DNA of 28,313 nt from positions 1 to 28,313 of the forward strand of contig JAWQRM010000151.1 in NCBI GenBank assembly GCA_033557675.1, written 5' to 3'. The translations under genes and the position numbers were made by a program. The DNA is from Coptodactyla brooksi. Its lineage: Eukaryota; Arthropoda; Insecta; Coleoptera; Scarabaeidae. Below, piece by piece: positions 10,101 through 18,751 of this stretch. The stretch's first letter is position 1, and the number at the start of each line of letters is the position of its first letter. Under the pieces are notes generated by a model. That model ran no database searches and was not told where the DNA came from. It saw nothing but the letters and a program-made list of their open reading frames with translations.

Positions 10101-10894
10101 AGAAATTGAATAAATCAAACAATAATAGATTAACTGGATTCTTTTTTAAGGAAGGACTTTTCCGGTCTTCTCAGGATGTTAAATTTATAATTTCAGTCCC
10201 ATAGGACCAAAATGAAATATCTGCTTTCATGTTCTTGATACCATGAAAACGAAATTTGGAACACATAATCCTGAGAAGACCAGAAAGAAGCTTCTTATAA
10301 AATAAATCCAATGGGACCACGATTTTCGAAGATAACCACTAAAAATTGAATAAATAGAAAAGTATAGGATTGACTGGGTTCCTTCTTAAGACAGGACTTT
10401 TCTGGTCTCCTAAGGATGTTAATTTTATAATGTGAGTCCCATATGATCAAAATGAAATGTCTGCTTTTTTGTCCTTGATACCATGAAGACGAAATTTGGA
10501 ACACATAAGCCTGAGAATACCAGAAAGAAGCTTCTTACAAAATAAATCCAATGGGACCACGATTTTCGGAGATAACCACTAAAAATGGAATAAATCGAAA
10601 AGTATAGGATTGACTGGGTTCCTTCTTAAGGAAGGACTTTTCTGGTCTCCTAAGGATGTTAAATTTATAATTTAAACCCCACATGACCAAAATGAGATAT
10701 TTTCCTATTAGAATTAAAGCAATACGTACCTCGCTGAAAGCCTCCAACACGAACCCACCATTGGCAAGTGGGGGTTTGCCTGCATTGCTTTGGATGCCGA
10801 CCCAAATCGCCCCAATTTCATTATTGCGAATCCTGAATTGGACGCAATTGCCTACAGCAAACGCCGCAGCTGCTAAAAGGACCAATTTCATCAT
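7179..10894 (-). CDS. Thaumatin-like protein A (TLP-A), three exons, nested in the btsz intron
   Basis: Exons are 10894-10730, 7800-7576 and 7517-7179. Introns are 2929 and 58 bp, all phase 0, with donors GAG|GTACGT and TCA|GTACGT and acceptors TATAG and TTTTAG. The 242-aa product starts MMKLVLLAAAAFAVGNC, a signal peptide, so it is probably secreted. Family marks are WARTWC, CETGDCGC (thaumatin signature), LVEITL, YYDISLVDGFN, DQYCC and AYSYAYDD. The acidic-cleft residues Arg, Glu and three Asp (REDDD) appear to be present. Insect TLPs resemble plant PR-5 antifungal proteins, so a role in defence against fungi is likely but not shown. The mature protein has 16 cysteines, but not the usual set: the first and last of plant TLPs (NRC and FCP regions) are missing, and two extra ones lie in PCCETGDCGC. 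Exon 1 seems to come from a different ancestral copy than exons 2 and 3 (see the relic at 8840-8882). Confidence 0.85.
7803..8230 (-). other. Conserved first-intron segment of TLP genes, copy 1
   Basis: This unique AT-rich sequence just upstream (in gene sense) of TLP-A exon 2 recurs at about 8890-9200 and 12290-12500. It is recognisable by AACAATTCCTATCATAAATC, a CAATTCAGTTAAT stretch and TCGATAACAGAATCTC. It shows that whole TLP gene units were duplicated, introns included. Confidence 0.65.
8076..8117. mobile_element. hAT-like terminal inverted repeat fragment, copy 1
   Basis: CATAGGTTCCCAAAGCGTGG followed by ATCGCGACCCCCTGGGGGGCCA resembles the GGTTCCCAA...GGGTCGCGACCCC ends of Charlie-type hAT transposons. 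Only one end is visible and there is no transposase. It is probably a solo end or a very short non-autonomous element. Confidence 0.45.
8230..8835 (+). repeat. Fold-back repeat array, block 3
   Basis: About two and a half units of the 240-bp subfamily, with CCAATGGGACCAC(G)ATTTTCGG after the left arm and AGGATTGACTGGGTTCCTTC before the right arm. The last unit ends within about 70 bp of the TLP exon-1 relic, as it does beside both intact first exons. Confidence 0.8.
8840..8882 (-). pseudogene. Relic of a third TLP exon 1
   Basis: On the minus strand this encodes PLANGGFVLEVFKE followed by the donor GAG|GTACGT, matching the last 14 residues of exon 1 in TLP-A and TLP-B (PLANGGFVLEAFSE). The signal peptide, first strands and promoter are gone. 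Beyond 8882 the sequence runs after about ten bases into a copy of TLP intron 1. The junction marks a deletion between neighbouring TLP copies. There is only a weak acceptor, so it should not be spliced in. Confidence 0.8.
8890..9200 (-). other. Conserved first-intron segment of TLP genes, copy 2 (orphan)
   Basis: This matches 7890-8215, including the embedded hAT-like end, but has no TLP exon 2 or 3 beside it. It abuts the exon-1 relic directly, so the coding exons of this copy have been lost. Confidence 0.65.
9064..9105. mobile_element. hAT-like terminal inverted repeat fragment, copy 2
   Basis: CATAGGTTCCCAAAGTGTGG followed by GTCGCGACCCCCTGGGGGGCCA is nearly the same as the fragment at 8076-8117 and sits in the same duplicated intron context. 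The third copy of the intron (about 12290-12500) lacks it. The insertion therefore came after the split from TLP-B and before the duplication that made copies 1 and 2. Confidence 0.5.
9205..10690 (+). repeat. Fold-back repeat array, block 4
   Basis: About six units in plus orientation. Units at about 9250-10030 form one subfamily (spacer with AAATAAAGAAAACTTCC, right arm GGCCTCCTGAGGATG). Units at about 10140-10680 form the TTGACTGGGTTCCTTC subfamily with a period close to 240 bp, the same as at 15230-15890. Confidence 0.85.
10730..10894 (-). CDS. TLP-A exon 1: signal peptide and first strands
   Basis: Fifty-five codons, MMKLVLLAAAAFAVG to VLEAFSE, end exactly at donor GAG|GTACGT. I use the ATG at 10894. 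The open frame continues upstream to a TTG, but TATA position and agreement with TLP-B support the ATG. It differs from TLP-B exon 1 at four residues. A Cys lies at the predicted end of the signal peptide (GNC), so whether the mature protein keeps it depends on the cleavage site. Confidence 0.85.
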
Positions 10895-10934
10895 TTTTTT
10901 CAACTACAATATCCGTGGATTTGACCGGTTGTCC

Positions 10935-10946
10935 TATATATATATA
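10935..10946 (-). promoter_or_regulatory. TATA box of TLP-A
   Basis: TATATATATATA followed by GGACAACCGGTCAAATC lies about 40-50 bases upstream of the ATG, so the 5' UTR would be only about 20-25 bases. The same block precedes TLP-B. A GATAAG motif (GATA-factor type) lies just upstream at about 10955-10965. Confidence 0.65.
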
Positions 10947-10949
10947 CAC

Positions 10950-11110
10950 GCCTATCGCTTATCTCGGATTATATCGAAAATAAATTGAAAATTACAATAC
11001 GAAAGGCAATAATAACACTCGCGAGATGTGGATTTTTGTATCGGCCTTTTAGTTTCGATAAGTTTGCAAAAATCAACCGCTTTTGGTAAAGTCGAGCGCT
11101 TTCGTGTCTT
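10950..11110 (-). promoter_or_regulatory. Conserved upstream region of TLP-A
   Basis: This unique sequence is shared with the region upstream of TLP-B (about 16140-16300), including a stretch reading AATTACAATACGAAAGGCAA and another near GTCGAGYGCTTTC. Conservation ends where the fold-back repeats begin. It is a likely proximal control region. I found no clear NF-kB site. Confidence 0.4.
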
Positions 11111-11515
11111 TGACTCCATTGTTTCAACTTTTGTTATTTGACCTTGACTTTATGGTAATGAAGCTTTATATATACAATGTTGGGAAGACCAGAAAGAAGC
11201 TTCTTATAAGAATAATCTAGTACAATTAGGATTCTTTTTGGAGATAATTACTAAAGATTGAATAAATCGAAACCTGTATGACAGATTGGATTCCTTCTCA
11301 AAGAAGGACCTTTCAGGTCTCCTAAGGATGCTAAATTTTTTAATCCCAATTTTCTAGCATCAAATTGACATATCATCATTTTAACTTTTCTCTCTTTGAC
11401 ACCATTGTTTCAACTTTTGTTATTTGACCTTGACTCTAAGATAATGGAACTTTGTGTGTACAATGTTGGGAAAATCAGGAAGAAACTTGTTATAAAAAGA
11501 ACCTGCTACAACTAT
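11110..11515 (+). repeat. Fold-back repeat array, block 5 (about 290-bp subfamily)
   Basis: One full and one partial unit of the same variant as 6480-7135, in the same position relative to the 3' end of TLP-B. It marks the left limit of the duplicated TLP segment. Confidence 0.75.
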
Positions 11516-11540
11516 ATAAGCACATTGAGTGCCAGTTGTC

Positions 11541-11546
11541 TTTATT
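11541..11546 (-). other. Poly(A) signal AATAAA of TLP-B
   Basis: TTTATT on the plus strand lies about 20 bases past the TGA stop at 11567-11569, the same as in TLP-A. Confidence 0.6.
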
Positions 11547-11566
11547 CACGTCATTTTACAACGGTA

Positions 11567-14500
11567 TCAACCGAATACGATCAAATAAGTGTTCGCGATG
11601 CAAGTATACGTGCTGGTGGTGTCATCGTAGGCGTAACTGTAAGCTCCCGGACACCTCTGTTTGAAGTGAGCGGGGTAATTCACGGGCCAGTCGCTCGACT
11701 GACACGTTTCCGGCGTATTGTGCGCCCCCCTGCAACAATATTGGTCCGTGTTGAACGCCAAACAGGCGGACTTGCAACCGATGGTAAAACCAGCGCTTCC
11801 TATAAGCTGAAGCTCCCCAGGGCAGTCGTCGTTGATGTAATAGTCGCAAAAAGCTTTCTTGCAGCCGTAATCTCCCGAAACACCACCCCCATCTATTGGT
11901 TCCATCTGAAATAACGAACGATGAATTGCTGATGCGAAAGAAAAATCCTCAATCCGAAACGTACTGAAACTTTTAAGTTGAAACCATCCACCAAGGAAAT
12001 ATCGTAGTAGTCCACTCCACCCCAACCTCTCAGCGTGATCTCGGCTAATGACACGGGCGGTGCTCCCCCGTTTCCGTTGCATTCCAATTTGGAACCACAG
12101 TCGCCGGTTTCGCAATAGTACGTATCATAATTGCACCACGTCCTGGCCCAGAATCTACCTGCCCAATCGTCCGAAGCATAAACGCTGACCTGTAATTAAA
12201 TAATTAAAAAACGAACCTATTAATATCGATCATCTACAAATATGATAACAAATAATCAATTGACAATAGAATTATAAAATCACTCCATGTAAGCTACTTC
12301 AAACATATCGAGTTTATTTTCGATCCTTGTCGTGAACAATCCTTATCATAAATCTGTTTATAACGAGGGCAATTCAATTAATAACACTGGTTGTTATTTA
12401 ACAATAATTCTACCGATAACAGAATCTCTAATTATGTAATGACGTGGATTCTTTCTCAAGTGGGTTCAACTTGATTATTCTAACCACCACGAAGGTGAAA
12501 TTTGTAATAGACAACCTCGAGAGGACCAGAAAGAAGCTTCTTTTATAAAAAGAGTCTAGTACAACTAGGATTCTTTTTGGAGATAATTACTAAAAAGTGA
12601 ATAGATAGAAACCTATATGCCAGATTGGATTCCTTTTCAAAGAAGGACCTTTCAGGTCTCCTAAGGATGCTAAATTTATAATTAAAATTTTCTGGCATCA
12701 AATAAACATATCATCATTTCAACTTTTCTCTCTCTGACACTATTGTTTCAATTTTTGTTATTTATACTAGACGCTGTGATAATGGAATTTTGTATATACA
12801 ATGTTGGAAACACCAGAAAGAAGCTTCTTATAAAAAGAATCTAGTACAACTACGATTCCTGTTTAAGGATAATGTTTGGGATTTTTGCAGATAATTAATA
12901 AAAACTGAATAAACCAATAATTATGAGCTGTACTAGACTCCTTCTTAAAGAAGAAGTTTTCTGGTCTTCTCAGGATGTTAAATTTATAATTTCAACACTG
13001 CATCACCAAAACTAAATATCATTCTTTCAAAGCCATTAAATTTTTATTTATTTTTGACATAATGAGGATAAAATTTGGAATACACCATTTCCCTGAAGAA
13101 AAACAGAAAGAAACTTCGTAGAAAATCAATCCAAAGCAAACGCAATTTTTAGAGATAACCATTAAAAATGGAATAAATCAAAAAGTACAGGATAAACTGG
13201 ATTCCTTCTCAAGGTATAGCATTTCCCGTCTCCTAAGGATGTTAAATTTATAATTTAAACCCCAAAAGACCAAAATAAAATGTCTCTTTTATCCTTTATA
13301 ACACGAAGATGAATTCTTTTAAAAATAATATATAATAGAATCAATTTCTGGTCTTCTCAGGATGTTAAATTTATAATTTCAAGATAGCACCACCAACATT
13401 AAATACTGTAGTTTCAACTACAGCCTCATTTCTCAAAAATATAAATTATTCACACCATCAGGATGAAATTTGGAAGGCACAATCTTTAGAAAACTAAAAA
13501 GAAGACTGTTATAAAATACATCCAGTAGATTCGTAATTTTTGGAGATAACCACCAAAAATTGAATAAAGTAATAATTATGGGTTGTACTAAATTCTTTCT
13601 TAAGGAAAAAGAGAATTTTTTTGGCCCCCTGAGGATGTTAAATTTATAATTTTAACGCCGTAGGATAACTTTAATATTCTCAATACTTAAGATGAGAAAT
13701 TTGGAATACCTAATGAAATTAGGTATTCCAAATTGTTATTTTTGGAATAACCTTGAGAAGACAATAAAGAAACTTCTTACAAAATGAATCCAGTAGAATA
13801 ATAATTTTTGGAGGTAACAACTAAAAATCGAATGAATCATTAATTATTAAATGTATTAGGTTCTTTCTTTAAGGAAGAAGTTTTTTGGCAGAAGGATGTT
13901 AAATATATAATCTCAGTATCGTAGCATCAAAATTAAATGCTGTTGTTTCAAAGAAATGAAATTTATGAAAGTTTCATTTCAAAAATATAAATTATTCAGA
14001 CAATCAGGATGAAATTTGGAAGGCACAATCTTCAGAAAACTAAAAAGAAGACTGTTATAAAATAAATCCAGTAGATACACAATTTAAAGTGATAATTATG
14101 AAAAAGAGAATTTTTTGGCCCCCTGAGGATGTTAAATTTATAATTTGAACACCGTACCACCAAAATTAAATATTGTTGTTTCGAAGAAATGAAATCTATA
14201 AAAGTTTCATTTCTCAAAAATATGAATTTTTAATACCACAGGGATGAAATGTGAAATGTACAATCTTGAGAAGACCAGAAACAAGATTGTTAAATAGATA
14301 AATCTTGTTTATAAGAATCAATCTTTATAAATCCAGTAGAATAAGAATTTTTGGAGATAACCACTAAAAATTGAATAAATCAAAAATTATTAAATGTACT
14401 GGATTCTTTTTTAAGGAAGAAGTTTTCTAGTCTTCTCAGGATGTTAAATTTATAATTTGAACACCGTACTATCAAAATTAAATATTGTTACTTCAAAGAA

Positions 14501-16087
14501 ATGAATTTTATAAATATTTCATTTTTCAAAAATACAAATTTTTGATACCATAGGGATGAAATTTGGAATATACAATCTTGAAAAAACCAACAAGAAGTTT
14601 CTTATAAAATAAATCCACTAGAATGATAACTTTTGGAGATAACCACTAAAAATTCAATGAATCATTAATTATAATTAATGATTATTAGATGTATTAGATT
14701 CTTTCTTAAGCAGAAAGTTTTCTGGTCTCCTGGGGATGTTAAATTTATAATTTCAATACCGTAGCAGCAAAATTAAACTCCATTGTTTTAAAGAAATAGA
14801 TATCGTTGTTTAAAATAAACAAAGCTCCCATATTCTGGATACCAAGGGGATAAAATTTGAAACACACAATCTTGTGAAGACCAGAAAGAGGATTGTTATA
14901 AAATAAATCCAACGGAATCATAGTTTTTGTAGACAATTATTAAATGTGCTACATTCCTTCTTAAGAAAAAAGTTTTCTGGTCTCCTGAGGATGTTAAGTT
15001 TATGATTTCAATATCGCAGCATCAAAATTAAACACTGTTGTTTCAAGGAAATGAATTTTATAAAAGTTCCATTTCTCAAAAATATAAAATTTTGACATTT
15101 ATAAAAATTGAATAAATCAATAATTATTGGCTGACTCCAGTTCTTTCTTCAGAAAAAAATTTCTGACCTCTCAAAACTACCACATCCTTGATCCCATGAA
15201 GATGAAATTTGGAATACACAACCTTGAGAAGACCAGAAAGAAGCTTCTTATAAAATAAATCCAATGGGACCACGATTTTCGGAAATAACCACTCAAAATT
15301 GAATAAATCGAAAAGTATAGGATTGACTGGGTTCCTTCTTAAGGAAGGACTTTTCTGGCCTCCTAAGGATGTTAAATTTATAATTTGAGTCCCATAGGAC
15401 CAAAATGAAATATCTGCTTTCATGTCCTTGATACCATGAAGACGATATTTGGGATACACAATCCTGAGAAGACAAGAAAGAAGCTTCTTAAAAAATAAAT
15501 CCAATGGGACCACGATTTTCGGAGATAACCGCTAAAAATTGAATAAATCGAAAAGTATAGGATTGACTGGGTTCCTTCTTAAGGAAGGACTTTTCTGATC
15601 CCCTAAGGATGTTAAATTTATAATTTGAGTCCCATATGACCAAAATGAAATATCTGCTTTCATGTCCTTGATACCATGAAGACGATATTTGGGATACACA
15701 ATCCTGAGAAGACCAGAAAGAAGCTTCTTATAAAATAAATCCAATGGGACCACGACTTTCGGAGATAACCACTAAAAATGGAATAAATCGAAAAGTATAG
15801 GGTTGACTGGGTTCCTTCTTAAGGAAAGACTTTTCTGGTCTCCTAAGGATGTTAAATTTATAATTTAAACACCGCATGACCAAAATGAGTTATTTTCCTA
15901 TTGGAATCAAACCAATACGTACCTCGCTGAAAGCCTCCAACACGAACCCACCATTGGCAAGTGGGGGTTTGTCTGCATTGCCTAGGATGCCGACCCAAAT
16001 CGCCCCAATTTCATTATTGCGAATTCGAAATTCGACGCAATTGCCTACAGCAAACGCCGCAGCTGCTAGAAGGACCAATTTCATCAT
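11567..16087 (-). CDS. Thaumatin-like protein B (TLP-B), three exons, nested in the btsz intron
   Basis: Exons are 16087-15923, 12189-11965 and 11905-11567. Introns are 3733 and 59 bp, phase 0, with the same splice sites as TLP-A. The 242-aa product has a signal peptide (MMKLVLLAAAAFAVGNC), then WARTWC, CETGDCGS, LAEITL, YYDISLVDGFN, DQYCC and AYSYAYDD. It is a probable secreted PR-5-type protein, likely antifungal by analogy. Mature cysteines number 14: the usual 16 minus the first and last, which form one bridge in plant TLPs. It keeps Tyr and Ser where TLP-A has two extra cysteines, so it probably shows the ancestral state here. All three exons are intact. It lies opposite in strand to btsz and within its intron. 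Confidence 0.85.
12290..12500 (-). other. Conserved first-intron segment of TLP genes, copy 3
   Basis: This matches 7890-8215 and 8890-9200 but has no hAT-like end. It places TLP-B as the outgroup of the two left-hand copies. Confidence 0.6.
12500..15895 (+). repeat. Fold-back repeat array, block 6 (inside TLP-B intron 1)
   Basis: This plus-orientation array contains three subfamilies in order: the 290-bp variant (12530-12850), diverged block-1-like units with spacer hairpins (12900-15110), and three regular units at 15230-15890 with a period of exactly 240 bp (left arms end at 15240, 15480 and 15720). At 15701-15850 the two arm tips match as inverted repeats at 17 of 19 positions. Confidence 0.85.
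13698..13734. repeat. Perfect 17-bp stem hairpin with 3-base loop
   Basis: AATTTGGAATACCTAAT, loop GAA, then its exact reverse complement. The arm contains the unit's TTTGGAATAC segment, so it looks like a recent inverted duplication inside a repeat unit. Confidence 0.85.
15923..16087 (-). CDS. TLP-B exon 1: signal peptide and first strands
   Basis: Fifty-five codons from the ATG at 16087 to donor GAG|GTACGT. An in-frame ATG 54 bases further upstream overlaps the TATA box and is not a plausible start. Confidence 0.85.
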
Positions 16088-16127
16088 TTTTTCAACTACA
16101 ATGTCCGCAGATTTGACCGGTTGTCCT

Positions 16128-16138
16128 TTATATATATA
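16128..16138 (-). promoter_or_regulatory. TATA box of TLP-B
   Basis: TATATATAAAGG on the minus strand is followed by ACAACCGGTCAAATC as in TLP-A. It lies about 40-50 bases before the ATG. Confidence 0.65.
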
Positions 16139-16139
16139 C

Positions 16140-16640
16140 ACGCCTATCGCTAATCTCGGTTTATATCGAAAATAAGTTGAAAATTACAATACGAAAGGCA
16201 ATAATAACACTCGAGATACGTGGATTTTTGCATCGGCCTTTTTGTTTCGATAAATTTACAAGAGACTCTCGCTTCTGATAAAGTCGAGTGCTTTCACGTC
16301 ACGAAAACAATCATATTTTTCTTGTTGCTTTGTTTCCCAGAGGGGGGAACGATCTGATTAAAGCACGGGCTCGTTACGAAATCCGCTCGACGAACAAAGA
16401 GATTTTCGTGAAAGAAATGGCTTAATTAAAAGCGAACAATAGGGCAGACGAGGTCCGATTAATTCGGCTTTTTAGGGGAAATAATCGGGTACGATGAATT
16501 TGGCAGCAGGTGTCCGGACCTAAACCGCATCCCGGAATCCCTGTGAACCCTTAATCGACCCCGCTACATCTCGGTTTCCTGTTGGGAAACCGATTAAACT
16601 TTCATAGGGACCCTGTAGAAGTGAGTACTTTGGAAATAGT
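16140..16640. promoter_or_regulatory. Unique island upstream of TLP-B
   Basis: This is non-repetitive sequence in the repeat-filled intron. The first about 160 bases are shared with TLP-A's upstream region; the rest is found only here. It includes a 9-bp perfect stem with a 5-base loop (TCGGTTTCC, TGTTG, GGAAACCGA at 16571-16593). I see no exon. It is a candidate enhancer for TLP-B or btsz. Confidence 0.35.
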
Positions 16641-16644
16641 AAAT

Positions 16645-17740
16645 TTCCAATCGGAGAAATTGGATAAATTAAAACTTACAAAGTGGATTGGAATCCTTCT
16701 CAAAGAAGGACCTTTCCGGTCTTCTAAGGATGCTAAATTTATAATTTCAATCTCCCAGCTCCAAAATATGATATTGTTATTTTTGTTCTTGATGCCATGG
16801 GGATGAAATTTGGACTACGCAATCTTGAGAAGACCAGAAAGAAGCTTCTTATAAAATGATTCCAATGGAACCATGATTTTTTAGAGATAATCACTAAAAA
16901 TTGAATAAATCAAAAACTGTACGACAGATTGGATTCCTTCTCAAAGAAGGACCTTTCCGGTCTTCTAAGGATGCTAAATTTATAATTTCAATCTCGTAGC
17001 TCCAAAATATGATATTGTTATTTCAACTTTTTTGTCCTTGATGCTATGGGGATGAAATTTGGAATATACAATCTTGAGGAGACCAGAAAGAAGCTTCTTA
17101 TAAAATGATTCCAATGGGACCACGATTTTTGGAGATAACCACTAAAAATTGAATAAATCAAAAACTGTACGACAGATTGGATCCCTTCTCAAAGAAGAAC
17201 CTTTCTGGTCTTCTAAGGATGCTAAATTTATAATTTCAATCTCGTAGCTCCAAAATATGATATTGTTATTTCAACTTTTTTGTCCTTGATTCCATGGAGA
17301 TGAAATTTGGAATATACAATCTTGAGAAGACTAGAAAGAAGCTTCTTATAAAATAATTCCAATGGAACCACGATTTTTTAGAGATAATCGCTAAAAATTG
17401 AATAAATCAAAAGCTATATGACGGATTGGATTCCTTCTCAAAGAAGGACCTTTCTGGTCTTCTAAGGATGCTAAATTTATAATTCCAATCTCGTAGCTCC
17501 AAAATGTGATATTGTTGTTTCAACTTTTTTGTCCTTGATGCCACGGGGATGAAATTTGGAGTACGCAATCTTGAGAAGACCAGAAAGAAGCTTCCCATAA
17601 AAACAATCCAATACATCCACGATTTTTGAAGATAATCACTAAAAATTGAATAAATCAAAAGCTATATGACAGATTGGATTCCTTCTTAAGGAAGGACTTT
17701 TCTGGTCTTCTCAGGATCCTAAATTTATCGTTCGAATTCA
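16645..17740 (+). repeat. Fold-back repeat array, block 7 (249-bp period)
   Basis: Four to five very regular units have left arms at about 16831, 17080, 17328 and 17577, a period of 248-249 bp. The markers are GTACGACAGATTGGATTCCT and CTCAAAGAAGGACCTTTC. The high similarity suggests recent local amplification. The last right arm ends about 40 bp before the btsz acceptor at 17763. Confidence 0.9.
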
Positions 17741-17763
17741 AACTTTTTCTCGTTTTCTTACAG

Positions 17764-17897
17764 GGAGATCCAGGCGGCCTCCGGGGAATGGATGAACGAG
17801 TTCGTGCGGCGTCCGAGCAGGCGGCGCGACAATCGCGTGTACGTCCCGGCGGCCGACATCATCATCAGGACGCTCCGGAGGTCCTGGACCATATCCA
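17764..17897 (+). CDS. btsz: Bitesize / synaptotagmin-like exon: SHD2 helix
   Basis: The acceptor CGTTTTCTTACAG and donor TCCA|GTAAGT are both good. Spliced to 6468, the join gives KHMEIQAASGEWMNEFVRRP. The ASGEW motif is the start of the second Rab-binding helix of Slp homology domains. The exon enters in phase 2 and leaves in phase 1, continuing through a 51-bp intron into 17949. Confidence 0.8.
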
Positions 17898-17948
17898 GTA
17901 AGTAAATACGGGTCCCCTTTCGAATCCATCTAAAAAAAATCCTTTCAG

Positions 17949-18608
17949 ATCCGACTCCCCGATGGAACAGCTTCCGGGACGCGCCGGAAATGCGCCCGTA
18001 CAGCAGCCTGCCCCGCGGCCAGGACATCTCCAGTTATCCTTCGTTGGTCGCGCGCCACAGGACGTCGCAGAATCCCGCCGAGGCGACCCCGAGCGACGAG
18101 GAAGCGCCCAAGAAGCATTCCACTGCGAAAAGATCCCACAGTGAAGACGTTTACTCTGACAGGAACGTGGAGGAGGCGCAAATTAAGGAGAAAAAGGTGG
18201 AGACGCTCCCCCCGAGGGTGAATCCCCTGATTAAGTTCGCGGCAGAGAGGAGGCAGAGCGAGAAGTTTCAGGAGAACAGGCCCAAGAAGAAATTTCAGCA
18301 CTCGAAGACGTTGGACGTCGAAAACAGCAGCCTCGAGGTCCCCAGGAAGCTGACCAATCAAATCGAACTGCAAACGGAGGCAATAACAAACGAAAAACGC
18401 GTAAGTTTCGACGAAGACTCCCAGAAGAAATCCCCTTTCGGCTCCCAAGCTGAAGAAACTAGCGAATCTGAAACGAACAGCACGAACAGAGAAGATCCAG
18501 CTCCCATTGAGCTCTGCGATATAGAGCCCTTGAGTGGAACTGTCTTCAGGAAAGTCACGGTGAGAAGAAGAAGGCAGGATATGAGAAAGGTGCAAGCCGT
18601 CGATAACG
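17949..18608 (+). CDS. btsz: Bitesize / synaptotagmin-like exon: linker
   Basis: The acceptor is TCCTTTCAG and the donor AACG|GTAGGA. The exon is 660 nt, phase 1 at both ends, so its length is a multiple of three. It encodes NPTPRWNSFRDAPEMRPYSS and then a charged, Ser/Lys/Glu-rich linker of about 200 residues with no fold I recognise. Its end phase fits three choices: the giant exon at 23902, a possible short terminal exon at 18693, or a downstream exon outside the window. Confidence 0.75.
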
Positions 18609-18692
18609 GTAGGAAAATTATTTACTCATTTGCACGCGTAGTTTGTTTTTTAAGCTGCATGTTTACTTAATTGTAGACTTCTTTACTTCCAG

Positions 18693-18751
18693 CTATTGTA
18701 GATAACATAATCCGGGACATTGATAAATCAAAACAAGAAATTACGAAGTAA
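18693..18751 (+). CDS. btsz: Possible alternative terminal exon of btsz
   Basis: After an 84-bp intron with a good acceptor (CTTTACTTCCAG), an exon in the right phase would add AIVDNIIRDIDKSKQEITK and stop at TAA 18749-18751. An ATTAAA lies just beyond. The last ten codons and the stop are part of the inverted fold-back repeat (TAAATCAAAACAAGAAATTA recurs at 18964, 19319 and about 19835). If used, this is an exonised repeat giving a short protein with a Rab-binding domain but no C2 domains. A chance open frame is the main alternative. Confidence 0.3.

Noticed and set aside
10895..10903. MKK extension of TLP-A exon 1
   Set aside because: The extension begins at a TTG, and TLP-B has no equivalent start. 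The ATG at 10894 is correct.
16260..16500. NF-kB-type sites for immune induction of TLP-B
   Set aside because: GGGG-containing stretches exist (for example GGGGGGAACG and GGGGAAATAA) but none fits the insect kB consensus well.
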